Below are positions 51,153 to 60,328 of a stretch of DNA of 64,000 bases, piece after piece. The notes beneath the pieces were generated by a model. It made no database searches. It saw only the letters and a program-made list of their open reading frames with translations, and was not told where the DNA came from. Positions within the stretch are counted from its first letter, which is position 1. Each line of letters starts with the position of its first letter. The DNA comes from Spirochaetaceae bacterium (lineage in GTDB: Bacteria > Spirochaetota > Spirochaetia > Treponematales > Treponemataceae). The stretch lies in NCBI GenBank assembly GCA_017614995.1, contig JAGAAX010000052.1, forward strand, positions 124,001-188,000, read 5' to 3'. The translations under genes were made by a program, and so were the position numbers.

Positions 51153-52175
51153 ATGGATATTATGAGAAGTATCAATAAAGTTTTAGGTCTGATTTTATTA
51201 TTGGCTGTAACTGCAATTGTTTTTGGCGGCTGCTCAAAAAAAGCAGAGCAAAAAGAATTGAAAGTTTATTCTATTATACATGAAGAAGAAACTGTCGCGC
51301 TTACAAAGCTTTTCACTGAAAAGACGGGCATTCCGGTTTCGTTTTTGCGCGCTTCTACAGGCGAGCTTGTAAACCGCGTAATAACTGAAAAAGACAATCC
51401 GCAGGCTGATGTTCTGCTAGGCGGTGCATCTTCTTACCATATTCAGGCTGCAAAAGAAGGCGCGCTTGAAGTGTACAGATCTGCCGCTGCCGCAAACCTG
51501 CCTGATTATGCTGTAGCACAAGACGGAACATGGACAGGCTTCTGTGTTTTAACGCTCGGCATCGGCATAAACGAGGAACGCTATGCCAAGAAGTTTGCAG
51601 GTATTCCAGAACCAAAAACTTGGGAAGATTTGCTTAACCCGGCTTATAAAGGCGAGATTGTGCTTACAAATCCTGTGGCGTCGTCTACGGCTTATTTGTT
51701 TGTGCAGGACCAGCTTCAGCGCCTTGGCTACGAGGACGGCTGGAAATATCTTCTGACTCTTGCACCGCTTGTTGGTCAGTTTCCTGACAGCGGAAGCGCG
51801 CCTGCAAAACTTATCGGAACAGGCGAATATGCGCTCGGTGTTTCTTATATTCATGCGCTTGCAAAGTATAAGGCCGAAGGCTTCAATGTAAAGATGATTG
51901 CACCGCCGCAGACCGTAGGCGATGTTGACTGCATTTCAATTATGAAAAATACGCAGAATCTTGACGCTGCTAAAAAATTTGTTGATTTTATGCTTTCAAA
52001 AGAAGCGCAGGAATTGATGAGTTCCATCGATTTTACAATTCCGGTTAATCCGGAAGCAAAGGGCGCGGAAGGTTCAGTTCCTGTTACCGATTTGGATTTA
52101 ATTAAATATGATGTTCAGAAAGCTTCAGAGCAGAAGGATGAAGTTCTCAAGAGATGGGCGGCAGAAGTAAAATAG
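51153..52175 (+). CDS. ABC importer substrate-binding lipoprotein (FbpA/AfuA type)
   Basis: 340 residues. The lipoprotein signal ends AIVFGGC, followed by SKKAEQKELKVYS. The fold is a type II binding protein: ELVNRVITEKDNPQADVLLGG, WEDLLNPAYKGEIVLTNP and VPVTDLDLIKYD fit the ferric-iron/AfuA family. The substrate may be iron(III), a sugar phosphate or a phosphonate. The following two genes overlap or abut it, so this is one operon. There is no clear ribosome site; M4 at 51162 is an alternative start. Confidence 0.85.
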   Translation: MDIMRSINKVLGLILLLAVTAIVFGGCSKKAEQKELKVYSIIHEEETVALTKLFTEKTGIPVSFLRASTGELVNRVITEKDNPQADVLLGGASSYHIQAAKEGALEVYRSAAAANLPDYAVAQDGTWTGFCVLTLGIGINEERYAKKFAGIPEPKTWEDLLNPAYKGEIVLTNPVASSTAYLFVQDQLQRLGYEDGWKYLLTLAPLVGQFPDSGSAPAKLIGTGEYALGVSYIHALAKYKAEGFNVKMIAPPQTVGDVDCISIMKNTQNLDAAKKFVDFMLSKEAQELMSSIDFTIPVNPEAKGAEGSVPVTDLDLIKYDVQKASEQKDEVLKRWAAEVK

Positions 52176-53770
52176 CAAAAGCAGGCATTTCATCGCTGAC
52201 GGTAGTTTTTGCTGTGATTTGCCTTGCCTTGACTTGCTGTATAATTTTTCCTCTTTTTTGTGTTTTCTTAACACCGAAAATTTCAGACTTTATACAGGTT
52301 GCTTCTTCTTCTGTATGGAAAAAGGCCGCGCTTAACACGCTTATAGAATGTGTCTGCTCAACCGCGGCTTCTGTCTTAATTGGCTACGTTTACGCTTATG
52401 CCGTTATAAACGGCGGTATTCCGTTCAGGCGTTTTTTCGGCTTTATTCCGCTGCTGCACCTTGTAACACCGCCTTTTGTCGGCGGGCTTGCGTTTATTCT
52501 GCTGCTTGGCAGGCAGGGCTTTATTACACACACTGTGCTCGGGCTTGATGTTTCGCTTTACGGCTTCTGGGGTCTGCTTATAGCGCAGACGCTCTGCTTT
52601 TTTCCAATGGCTTATATGATTTGTGCGCAGACTTTGCAGAACATAAACCCTGTTCTTGAGCAGGCTGCAAAATCGCTTGGGGCAGGGCGCTTCAAGGCGT
52701 TTTTTAGCGTTATTCTGCCTCTTTCTGCACCCGGCATTTTGTCGGCCGTTCTCTTTATAGCGGTTTCTGTTATGAGCGACTTTGGCAACCCGATGATTGT
52801 TGCAGGGCGCTATAAGGTTCTTGCCGTAGAGATTTATACGCAGCTTACAGGCTGGGTAAACAGCGGCACAAGCGCAGTCTTGGGCATTCTGCTTGTGGTT
52901 CCGTCTTTGGTGCTGTTTGTGCTTCAGAATAAGCTGACCAAAAACGCCATGCTTAAAATAGCTACAATAGGCGGAAATTCACACACAGCTTCAAATAATA
53001 GACCGAATCTTGCGGTGCGGCTTTTGTTGACGCTGTTCTGCCTGTTTATAAGCCTCTGTGTTTTTGCGCAGTTTGCGGCAATTATAGCCGGAAGTTTCCA
53101 GAAGCTTTGGGGCGTAAACACAAACTTTACGCTTAGCCACATAAAGAACCTTGCAAGGTGCTCGCTTGAGCTTTGCAACAGCCTGCGCTTTGCTTTTGAA
53201 GCCGCAGTTATAAGCACAATTTTTGCCGCTATAGCCGCTTTTATTGTTTACAGAACCGAATATCCGCTTAAAAAATACATAGATTCTGTAATTCAGCTTC
53301 CGGCGGCTGTGCCCGGCACATTATTCGGTCTTGCGTTTTCGCTTGCAGCCGCAAAGCTTAATTTTCATAATTCAAAGGTACTGATTGTAATTGCCATAGT
53401 TGTCGGCTTTGTTCCGTTTGCTTACCGCACTTTGGCATCTGCCTATATGCAGATAAAGCCCACTTTAGACGACGGCGCGCGTTCGCTCGGCGCATCAAGA
53501 ATGCGGCTGCTTTTTTCTGTTATTTTGCCAAATGCAAAGACAGGGCTGTTCAATTCGTTTATATACAGCTTTGTCCGCGGCGTCGGCACAATGAGCGCGG
53601 TTATTTTTCTTGTTTCGTTTAATACGCCGCTGGCGTCTGTCAAAATTCTTAATCTTGCGGAGCAGGGCTTTTGGGGCGACGCGGCGGCTCTTGCGCTGCT
53701 TCTGACGCTGATAACTTTTGCCGTAATTGCGGCAGGCAGCATTATAATCAACTGGAGAAAGAAAATATGA
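52154..53770 (+). CDS. ABC importer permease, fused two-domain (FbpB-like)
   Basis: 538 residues with about twelve membrane segments in two homologous halves. Each half has the EAA-type loop: LEQAAKSLGAGRFKAFFSVILPLSAPG in the first and LDDGARSLGASRMRLLFSVILPNAKTG in the second. Fused permeases of this layout serve ferric-type importers. Its start overlaps the substrate-binding gene by 22 bp, and the stop overlaps the ATPase ATG. Confidence 0.92.
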   Translation: MGGRSKIAKAGISSLTVVFAVICLALTCCIIFPLFCVFLTPKISDFIQVASSSVWKKAALNTLIECVCSTAASVLIGYVYAYAVINGGIPFRRFFGFIPLLHLVTPPFVGGLAFILLLGRQGFITHTVLGLDVSLYGFWGLLIAQTLCFFPMAYMICAQTLQNINPVLEQAAKSLGAGRFKAFFSVILPLSAPGILSAVLFIAVSVMSDFGNPMIVAGRYKVLAVEIYTQLTGWVNSGTSAVLGILLVVPSLVLFVLQNKLTKNAMLKIATIGGNSHTASNNRPNLAVRLLLTLFCLFISLCVFAQFAAIIAGSFQKLWGVNTNFTLSHIKNLARCSLELCNSLRFAFEAAVISTIFAAIAAFIVYRTEYPLKKYIDSVIQLPAAVPGTLFGLAFSLAAAKLNFHNSKVLIVIAIVVGFVPFAYRTLASAYMQIKPTLDDGARSLGASRMRLLFSVILPNAKTGLFNSFIYSFVRGVGTMSAVIFLVSFNTPLASVKILNLAEQGFWGDAAALALLLTLITFAVIAAGSIIINWRKKI

Positions 53771-54783
53771 CTGAAAACAGAATTGCTTTAAGCCTAAAAG
53801 AAATTTCATACTCATATAAAGAAAATAATGTGCCTGTTATAAAAGATTTTTCTCTCGACGTAACAAAGGGAAGCTTCACAACGCTGCTAGGCCCAAGCGG
53901 CTGCGGAAAAACCACGCTGCTCAGGCTTATTTCGGGGTTTCTTGTGCCTTCAAACGGTACAATTGAATTAAACGGAATCAGCCAGAAAGGCATTGAGCCT
54001 GATAAACGCAAAATCGGCATGGTTTTTCAGGATTACGCGCTTTTTCCGCACATGTCTGTAAAGCAGAACATTCTTTTCGGTTTAAAACTGAAGCGTGACA
54101 AAGCTTCTGGCAAAAAGCTTTCAAAAGACTTGCAGGAAGAAAAAGCCGCCAAAATTGCGGCAAATCTTGATTTGCAGAATCTTCTCGACCGCTTTCCGAA
54201 TGAGCTTTCTGGCGGTCAGCAGCAGCGCGTTGCTTTGGCGCGTGCCCTTGTGCTTGACCCCGAAATTCTATTGATGGACGAGCCGCTTTCAAGCCTTGAC
54301 ACTAAGCTCCGCGAAAAAGTGCGCGAAGAGCTTAAGATAATTCAGCAGAAACTGAAAATTACAACCGTTTATGTGACGCACGACCAGGAAGAAGCTTTGT
54401 CGCTGTCAGATAAAATTGCGGTTATAAACGACGGTTCTTTGCTTCAGTATGGTACGCCGCGCGAGCTTTATTTTAAGCCGCAGAATGATTTTACGGCAGA
54501 TTTTGTCGGCAGGGCCAATTTTGTCAATTTAGAAGGCGAAACCTACATAATAAGACCAGAGTGGTTTGAGCTTAACAAAACTGAAAAGCAGGGTATTGTT
54601 GAGGGCAGGGTGATTTCGGCAAGCTTTTTGGGCGACAGAACCCGCTTTGTAATTGCCGCCTCAAAAATAGAAGGCAGTGCGTGCAGTGTATCAATAACAG
54701 CAGACCTTCCGACTCTAGAAACCAATTTTCTTGAAAAAGACGGCTCGGTTTCGCTTAATGTTTCGCATAAATGGAAAATCTGA
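53767..54783 (+). CDS. ABC importer ATPase (FbpC-like)
   Basis: 338 residues from the ATG at 53767, chosen because GGAGA lies upstream and the ATG overlaps the permease stop (ATGA). Walker A GPSGCGKTTLLR, Q-loop VFQDYALFPHMSV, signature LSGGQQQRVALARAL, Walker B ILLMDEPLSSLD and switch VTHDQEEALSL are complete. The C-terminal part (about residues 250-338) is a MOI/TOBE-like regulatory region. It completes the three-gene importer. Confidence 0.95.
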   Translation: MTENRIALSLKEISYSYKENNVPVIKDFSLDVTKGSFTTLLGPSGCGKTTLLRLISGFLVPSNGTIELNGISQKGIEPDKRKIGMVFQDYALFPHMSVKQNILFGLKLKRDKASGKKLSKDLQEEKAAKIAANLDLQNLLDRFPNELSGGQQQRVALARALVLDPEILLMDEPLSSLDTKLREKVREELKIIQQKLKITTVYVTHDQEEALSLSDKIAVINDGSLLQYGTPRELYFKPQNDFTADFVGRANFVNLEGETYIIRPEWFELNKTEKQGIVEGRVISASFLGDRTRFVIAASKIEGSACSVSITADLPTLETNFLEKDGSVSLNVSHKWKI

Positions 54784-54819
54784 AAAACAAGCTTTTGTGC
54801 AAAAAAAACTGCCTATGTA

Positions 54820-54848
54820 TTGACAAAAAATTATTTAGCGTGTATCTT
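54820..54848 (+). promoter_or_regulatory. Promoter of tRNA-Val copy 1
   Basis: TTGACA (54820-54825) and TATCTT (54843-54848), spaced 17 bp, 12 bp before the tRNA. Confidence 0.75.
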
Positions 54849-54860
54849 ATTAACACTTAC

Positions 54861-54933
54861 GGGCGATTAGCTCAGCTGGGAGAGCACCTGGTTTACACCC
54901 AGGTTGTCGGGGGTTCGATCCCCTCATCGCCCA
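54861..54933 (+). tRNA. tRNA-Val (TAC), copy 1
   Basis: 73 nt: acceptor GGGCGAT with ATCGCCC, D-arm GCTCAGCTGGGAGAGC, anticodon loop TTTACAC (TAC), T-arm GGGGGTTCGATCCCCTC. CCA is not encoded. A hairpin terminator with AAAGACCATCT/AGATGGTCTTT follows at 54934-54966. Confidence 0.97.
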
Positions 54934-54966
54934 AAAGACCATCTGAAAACAGATGGTCTTTTTTTG
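54934..54966 (+). terminator. Terminator after tRNA-Val copy 1
   Basis: The stem AAAGACCATCTG/CAGATGGTCTTT is followed by T residues. A nearly identical one follows copy 2. Confidence 0.9.
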
Positions 54967-55003
54967 CCCCGCCAGCTTGATAAAGCTATTGCGAAAAGAG
55001 GGC

Positions 55004-55080
55004 TGCCGGTTTTGCTCTGCAAAAGTGGCACTTTTCGCCGAATAAACTCAAGTCGTAGATTGGACTATTGCGAAAAGAAA
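55004..55080. repeat. Family A repeat between the two tRNA-Val genes
   Basis: GGCTGCCGGTTTTGC...GCAAAAGTGGC and CACTTTTCGCC...TTGCGAAAAG repeat the family A module. Copy 2 of the tRNA promoter (TTGACA at 55086) begins directly after it. Confidence 0.75.
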
Positions 55081-55085
55081 AAAGC

Positions 55086-55114
55086 TTGACACTTTTTGCG
55101 AAAGTCTGTATAGT
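55086..55114 (+). promoter_or_regulatory. Promoter of tRNA-Val copy 2
   Basis: TTGACA (55086-55091) and TATAGT (55109-55114), spaced 17 bp, 12 bp before the tRNA. Confidence 0.8.
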
Positions 55115-55126
55115 AATCAGCGTTAC

Positions 55127-55199
55127 GGGCGATTAGCTCAGCTGGGAGAGCACCTGGTTTACACCCAGGTTGTCGGGGGTTCGATCCCCTCATCGCCCA
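55127..55199 (+). tRNA. tRNA-Val (TAC), copy 2
   Basis: The 73-nt sequence is identical to copy 1 at 54861. Promoter and terminator are similar but not identical, so this is a duplicated transcription unit 266 bp away. Confidence 0.97.
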
Positions 55200-55231
55200 A
55201 AAGACCATCTAGAAACAGATGGTCTTTTTTG
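55200..55231 (+). terminator. Terminator after tRNA-Val copy 2
   Basis: AAGACCATCT-agaaac-AGATGGTCTT followed by TTTT. Confidence 0.9.
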
Positions 55232-55292
55232 TTTTAAACCTGCCTTGTTCTATTTTTCAGTATTACTCAGTATCAGATTTTTTCACATTTTG

Positions 55293-55400
55293 TTGTTTTT
55301 TTAAAATTAATAATTTATAATATTATGCATCTGATAAATCTCGAAGGGCAAAAGCCGCATGAGATTTTGAATGTTCCAAATAGCTGTAGGAGGCTGTAAA
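55293..55400 (+). promoter_or_regulatory. Promoter and structured leader of the purine permease gene
   Basis: TTGTTT (55293-55298) and TATAAT (55316-55321) are 17 bp apart. The leader contains the hairpin AAATCTC/GAGATTT with an inner GGC-AAAA-GCC, before AGGAGG and the ATG. It does not match the purine riboswitch consensus I know, so no class is assigned. Confidence 0.45.
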
Positions 55401-55402
55401 AA

Positions 55403-56824
55403 ATGGAGAAGTTGTTTAAATTAAAGGAGAACGGCACAACTGTAAAAACAGAAGTCGTCGCAGGTCTCACAACTTTTATGACAATGGCTTATATCATTGC
55501 CTTGAACCCGAATCTTTTGACAGGATTTGACGTAGGTTCAAGTTTGTGGAATGGTATTTTCCTTGCTACCTGTATCGCATCTGCAATCGGTATGTTTGTT
55601 ATGGCTTTTGCTGCCAACAAGCCTTTTGCAATGGCACCTGGAATGGGCTTGAACTCATTCTTTGCGTTTGTAATTGCGCAGATTGTTTCTATCACAGGTT
55701 TGTCTTATGTGGAATCTTTCCAGGCCGGATTAATCATTATTTTGATTGAAGGTCTTATCTTTATCATCCTTTCAATTTTCAATATCCGCGACAAAATCGT
55801 AGACGCTATTCCGCTTGGTGTACGCCTCGGTATCGGCCCTGCTATCGGTCTTATGCTTATGAACATTGGTCTTGGCTCTAACTGCGGCATTTATTCAGAT
55901 AAGGGCGGCCCTTTCTATGTAATGAGAGACTTCTTCGGTGCGCTTACAGCCGGTTTTGCAAAGACAAACATCGGTTCAGGCTATGGAATGATGGTTTTGA
56001 CTGTAGTGACAATGTTCATCGGTCTTTTCGTAATCATTGCTTTGACTCACAAAGGCGTTAAAGGTTCGGTTATTCTTGGAATGCTCGTCGCATCAATCAT
56101 TTACTGGATTGGTGAGGCTGTTTTCTTCAATATAAATCCGTTTGCAGCTCTTGCTTCTGCTTCTTGGGTTCCACCTTTCGGTGACATGGCTTCTACAACA
56201 TTGTTCAAGTTCAATTTTGCTGCTCTGCCGCAGATCGGCTGGTTCACAATCATTACATTGATTATCACTTTCTGTATCATCGATATGTTTGATACAATCG
56301 GTACTTTGGTTGGCACAGCTTCTAAAGCAAACATGCTCGACAAAGACGGAAACATGCCTAACATGAGAGAAGCACTTCTCGCTGATGCTGTCGGTACTGT
56401 AGCAGGTGCTTGTACAGGTACTTCAACTGTTACAACATTTGTTGAATCTGCTTCAGGTGTTGAAGCCGGCGGACGCACAGGTCTTACAGCTCTTACAACA
56501 GGCATTATCTTCCTGCTTTGTATCTTCATTTCACCAATTGCGGCAATTATTCCGTCAGCAGCAACATCAGCCGCATTGATTTACGTCGGTATCTTGATGC
56601 TCTCTAATCTCAAGAAAATCGATTTTGAGGATATTACTCAGGCTGCACCTGTATTCATCATGCTTCTTGCAATGCCTATTTCAGGCTCAATCGGTCATGG
56701 AATTGGTCTTGCCTTGATTACATATACAGTTATCAAGATTGCAACAGGCAATGCAAAGGACGTATCTGTTCTTACATTTGTTCTTTCAGCAATCTTCCTT
56801 GTAAAATTTTTCTTGGCAGTTTAA
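55403..56824 (+). CDS. NCS2 family purine permease (AzgA-type)
   Basis: 473 residues with about twelve to fourteen membrane segments. Family blocks: VVAGLTTFMTMAYIIALNP at the start, ANKPFAMAPGMGLNSFFAF, and GTVAGACTGTSTVTTFVESASGVEAGGRTGLTA in the second half. AzgA-type transporters take up guanine, hypoxanthine or adenine with protons. AGGAGG precedes the ATG by 10 nt. It is a single gene with its own leader and terminator. Confidence 0.95.
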   Translation: MEKLFKLKENGTTVKTEVVAGLTTFMTMAYIIALNPNLLTGFDVGSSLWNGIFLATCIASAIGMFVMAFAANKPFAMAPGMGLNSFFAFVIAQIVSITGLSYVESFQAGLIIILIEGLIFIILSIFNIRDKIVDAIPLGVRLGIGPAIGLMLMNIGLGSNCGIYSDKGGPFYVMRDFFGALTAGFAKTNIGSGYGMMVLTVVTMFIGLFVIIALTHKGVKGSVILGMLVASIIYWIGEAVFFNINPFAALASASWVPPFGDMASTTLFKFNFAALPQIGWFTIITLIITFCIIDMFDTIGTLVGTASKANMLDKDGNMPNMREALLADAVGTVAGACTGTSTVTTFVESASGVEAGGRTGLTALTTGIIFLLCIFISPIAAIIPSAATSAALIYVGILMLSNLKKIDFEDITQAAPVFIMLLAMPISGSIGHGIGLALITYTVIKIATGNAKDVSVLTFVLSAIFLVKFFLAV

Positions 56825-56847
56825 TTAATCTTTAGTTGAACTGAAGA

Positions 56848-56892
56848 GCGGCTGATATTCGGACAAACCTGAATGTCAGCCGTTTTTTTTGT
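56848..56892 (+). terminator. Terminator after the purine permease
   Basis: CGGCTGATATTC pairs with GAATGTCAGCCG around a short loop, then eight T residues. Confidence 0.85.
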
Positions 56893-56938
56893 GCTTTTTT
56901 GGGGAAAAACTTGAAGATTTTACAAAAAAAATACGGAT

Positions 56939-59065
56939 TTATTCTTCTGGCGGGAGGACGCGGCGGTAATAGTCTTTGTCGAGGATAAGAGCTGAGTAGT
57001 GCACTTCGTCTTGAAGCTGTTTCTTTATCTTTGCAACTTCTTCATCGCTTACGCTTCCGCCGTCTAGTGTTACGGCTTTGTTTGTGTCGCTTCTGTATTT
57101 GATTTTGTCTGTGATTACGTTGGCGCTTTTCAGCACAACAAACGGCGGTGTATCGCTGAAAATGTCATGCCCCATAAGCAGGCGCGAATCATATTCAAGC
57201 CCGAAAAGGTTGGAAAGCGTCGGAACAATGTCCATGTTCGAGCAGATTTTGTCAATCTGACAGGGTTCCTGCGACGGATTAAAAAGAATCAGGCTGTTTC
57301 TGTAAAGCTCAAACGTAACGTCAACATGGCTTTTCATAAGCATTCTGTGCTGTGCAAGCTCAAGCCCGTAAGGGTAGTGGTCTGCTGCTAACACAATTAC
57401 GGTGTCCTCGGCTTTGCCCCTTTTGTTAAGTTCCTCAAGCAAAAAGGCAAGTGCGCGGTCAAGCTCAATATTGCATGCAAAGAAAGCTTTTACAGCTTCA
57501 TCTTTGTAAGGCAGATTTTCAACCAAGTCTTTGTTTTTTATTGCCATTGCGTTTGCCCAAAAATTATAGGGCAGGTGACCGCTTATGGTCATGTAATAAA
57601 CGTGAAAATTGTCCTCATCGATGTAGTCTTTTATTGTTTCCTGCATCATCTCAAGGTCAGAGTCAGGCCATTTGTCAGTCTTGCGGTAGCCGTCGCCCAT
57701 TGAAACAAACTGGTAGCCGAGGTGAGGGTGCGTAATGTTTCTGTCGTAGTAGCTTCCAAGATAATTGTGGTATGCCATTGTTTTGTAGCCCAATTTTTTA
57801 AACTGATTGCCGAGTGCAAACGGCAGGTAGTTTTTTACAGCGTCTTTAAGACTGTATGTGCCGGATTTTGGAATAAGACCGAGACAGTTTACATATTCGC
57901 CGTCTGTTGTTGAAACTTCCCAGTAAGGCGTGTAGAAATTCGTAAAATAAAAGCCGTCATGAATCATGTGATAGAGCGTCGGCGTTATTTCAGGGTCGGC
58001 GGCAAAAGAAGCGAAGCTTTCAGCTGTTATATAGATGAGATTTTTGCCCTTAAAAAGCCCTGTGTATTCGTTCTGCGCGTCAGGCTTTCTGTTCTTAAAG
58101 TACAAGTCCATCTGGTGCGTTGTTTCGTCTGCGCCGTCGGCAAGAAGCTTATCAAAATCTATGTCGAGCACGTTGTACTTTGTCTTGTGCCCGGTTTCTG
58201 CAATAACAGGCGCTTCTATGTGAAGCTCATGGGCTTCAGGTGTTTTTGCATTGTGTGTGCTGTCGAATAAACTGCTGATTTTGCCGAGCACAATTTCTTC
58301 GGCAGTCTTTCTGTCTTTAAGAATAATGCGCTCACCGTCCAGTGTATAAGCATGAAACGCGCCAAGCCCTAAAACAGTTTCGTCTACAGGCTTTTTTTCA
58401 GTAAGAACGGTGAAAAGGCTGCTATTGTCGGGAAGATTTCCGCATATAAAGACTATGGGAAACAGCTTGAACATAATGAGAAGTCCTGCACATATACAGA
58501 TGTTCTTGAAAGTAAGCCGTTCTTCTTTTATAAGATTTGCAAACTGGCGTTTCTGGCTTTTTTTTGCTTTTTTAAGCTTCAACAGCTTTTCTTTGAGCAG
58601 CTTTTTACGCCTTTTTGTGTGGTTTGCGTCAATAAAAAAAGGAATCAGCGCAAAACACAGCGGCAGCAGCGACAAAAGCAGAAAATACCGGTTTTTGTAG
58701 ATTGTGCCAGATACTATCTGCGGAAAATTTGTAAGCGCTTCCGTTCCGTTTAAGATTACGCCCAAAGTGCTGAACGTGGCAAAAACGCCGTAAAAACAGA
58801 TTTGAATGCAGGAAGCAAGCGCAATAAGCACAAGCAGAATCGCCGCCGCTATTTTCGCCAAAGTTTTTGGCAGAAGAAAGCTTATTACGCCGAAACAGAA
58901 TGCGCTGCTCAAAAAAAGCAGCAGTGTTTCGCTTCTGTAAAGTGAAAGTTCGGCTTTTGAAGCCAGAATCAGAAGTCCGTATGCAAAGCAGAATGCAAAC
59001 GCGGCAATTACCGCTGTTACAAAGCTCCGCACTATCCGGGACGGACGCGGATTAAGCGTTTTCAT
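56939..59065 (-). CDS. LtaS-like membrane sulfatase / phosphoglycerol transferase
   Basis: 708 residues with about five N-terminal membrane segments. The external domain is a sulfatase fold: ITAESFASFAADPEITPTLYHM (metal Glu), the nucleophile in STTDGEYV (likely the second Thr), HYPYG and ADHYPYG with later His/Asp. The family includes lipoteichoic-acid synthase and phosphoethanolamine transferases. The ATG overlaps the stop of the upstream gene by 1 bp (TAATG), so the pair is co-translated. The lipid or glycan acceptor is not known. Confidence 0.9.
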   Translation of the reverse strand: MKTLNPRPSRIVRSFVTAVIAAFAFCFAYGLLILASKAELSLYRSETLLLFLSSAFCFGVISFLLPKTLAKIAAAILLVLIALASCIQICFYGVFATFSTLGVILNGTEALTNFPQIVSGTIYKNRYFLLLSLLPLCFALIPFFIDANHTKRRKKLLKEKLLKLKKAKKSQKRQFANLIKEERLTFKNICICAGLLIMFKLFPIVFICGNLPDNSSLFTVLTEKKPVDETVLGLGAFHAYTLDGERIILKDRKTAEEIVLGKISSLFDSTHNAKTPEAHELHIEAPVIAETGHKTKYNVLDIDFDKLLADGADETTHQMDLYFKNRKPDAQNEYTGLFKGKNLIYITAESFASFAADPEITPTLYHMIHDGFYFTNFYTPYWEVSTTDGEYVNCLGLIPKSGTYSLKDAVKNYLPFALGNQFKKLGYKTMAYHNYLGSYYDRNITHPHLGYQFVSMGDGYRKTDKWPDSDLEMMQETIKDYIDEDNFHVYYMTISGHLPYNFWANAMAIKNKDLVENLPYKDEAVKAFFACNIELDRALAFLLEELNKRGKAEDTVIVLAADHYPYGLELAQHRMLMKSHVDVTFELYRNSLILFNPSQEPCQIDKICSNMDIVPTLSNLFGLEYDSRLLMGHDIFSDTPPFVVLKSANVITDKIKYRSDTNKAVTLDGGSVSDEEVAKIKKQLQDEVHYSALILDKDYYRRVLPPEE

Positions 59066-60192
59066 TACATTCCGTAGAGAACTTGATTAGAAGCAGTGTA
59101 TGCAAGCTTTTTGCGTGCCGCGTTGATTGCAGCCCATTCAGATTTTTCAGTTGCTTCAGAAATAATTGTTGTGGCAAAAAGCTCTTTGTTTTGAAGAATG
59201 TGCCTTGCCTTTAGCTCGGCGCGCAAAACTACATGAAAACCTGCATCAGTTTTTTCAACTGTGTCGTATTTGACTGTGCCGTAAATAAGGTATGTTACGC
59301 TTTTGCCGAAAAGCTCGACAGCCGAGCGCTGGACGGCGGCATCATTTTTTGAGACGACTTCGTTTACAAAGTCGCAGTTGCCGATGCGCGTAAAGCCTTT
59401 TTTAATAAGTTCTGTCAATACGGCAGACGAAGTTTCTGAATTTGATGTGATTGGTTTTCCGGCTTTTGTAAAGTCTACAATTGCAATTGAGCCGCCGCTT
59501 GCCTTCATATTTGTGGCGACAAGATAGGGCAGGTCTATAGTCGGTGTGTTTTCAAAGTCTGTGTACACAATTTCAGGCAGGTCAACTTTGAATGTAGCTG
59601 ACGAGCTGATTGCGCCTTGATATGCAGGGCTTGTAAACTCGATTGTTCCGTCTTCTGAAGGCTCAAGAACCTGCGTTGCAGTTGTCTTTTTGCCTTCTGC
59701 GTCAATTATTGGATATGTTACGGTATATTTTAAGTTTTGCGGATTGACCATGCCTGTTTTTGAGACAAGCTTTACAGAAAAAGCTGATTTGAATGCCTTG
59801 CCTTTTGTTGTTGCCGGCGGCACAGATACTTTTTCAAACTGAACGTCATTAAGATATTCGTTTATGGTGTTTTCTATAGTGGAAAAAGCTTCGCTTATGT
59901 CCTCTTTGTTTTCTTCTTCACTGTTTATGTAGTCTTCTGCATTCTGCCAGATTTCAAGCCCGGCAATGTAATCGCGCTCTTCAACTGCTTTGTTGAATGC
60001 TTTAAGCATGGTCTTTGACTTTGAAGGCTTTGCCTTTTTAGGCTGTTCTGCCGTTTTTTCAGTTTCGTTCTGCTGTTCTGCTTCTGCTGCCGGAACATCA
60101 TTTTGTGTGTTTTCAATTGAACCTGAAGCAAAAACAAAAGACGATGCCGCCATAAAAACGGCTAAACTTATAATCGAAAAAATTAACTTCAT
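59065..60192 (-). CDS. Secreted protein of unknown function, paired with the LtaS-like gene
   Basis: 375 residues with a signal peptide (FSIISLAVFMAASSFVFAS). A Glu/Gln/Lys-rich spacer (about residues 25-60) precedes a helical part (MLKAFNKAVEERDYIAGLEIW), and then a beta-rich body containing IVDFTKAG and LIYGTVKYD. I do not recognise a domain. Its stop overlaps the next gene, so it may supply a partner for the LtaS-like enzyme in the envelope; that is inference. Confidence 0.65.
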   Translation of the reverse strand: MKLIFSIISLAVFMAASSFVFASGSIENTQNDVPAAEAEQQNETEKTAEQPKKAKPSKSKTMLKAFNKAVEERDYIAGLEIWQNAEDYINSEEENKEDISEAFSTIENTINEYLNDVQFEKVSVPPATTKGKAFKSAFSVKLVSKTGMVNPQNLKYTVTYPIIDAEGKKTTATQVLEPSEDGTIEFTSPAYQGAISSSATFKVDLPEIVYTDFENTPTIDLPYLVATNMKASGGSIAIVDFTKAGKPITSNSETSSAVLTELIKKGFTRIGNCDFVNEVVSKNDAAVQRSAVELFGKSVTYLIYGTVKYDTVEKTDAGFHVVLRAELKARHILQNKELFATTIISEATEKSEWAAINAARKKLAYTASNQVLYGM

Positions 60193-60328
60193 TCTAATAC
60201 TCCATAGATGTGCACAAACACACTATTATAACTGTCTAACAATATATCAGAAAATAATCATTTATGGAAGATAAAAGCTTTATATAAAAAATCTTGACTC
60301 TGAGAGTCAGCTTCGATACGATTAGCTT

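Noticed and set aside
55322-55400. Purine or preQ1 riboswitch upstream of the permease
   Set aside because: Neither the conserved purine core nor the preQ1 A-rich tail could be found; the hairpin is reported only as a leader of unknown class.
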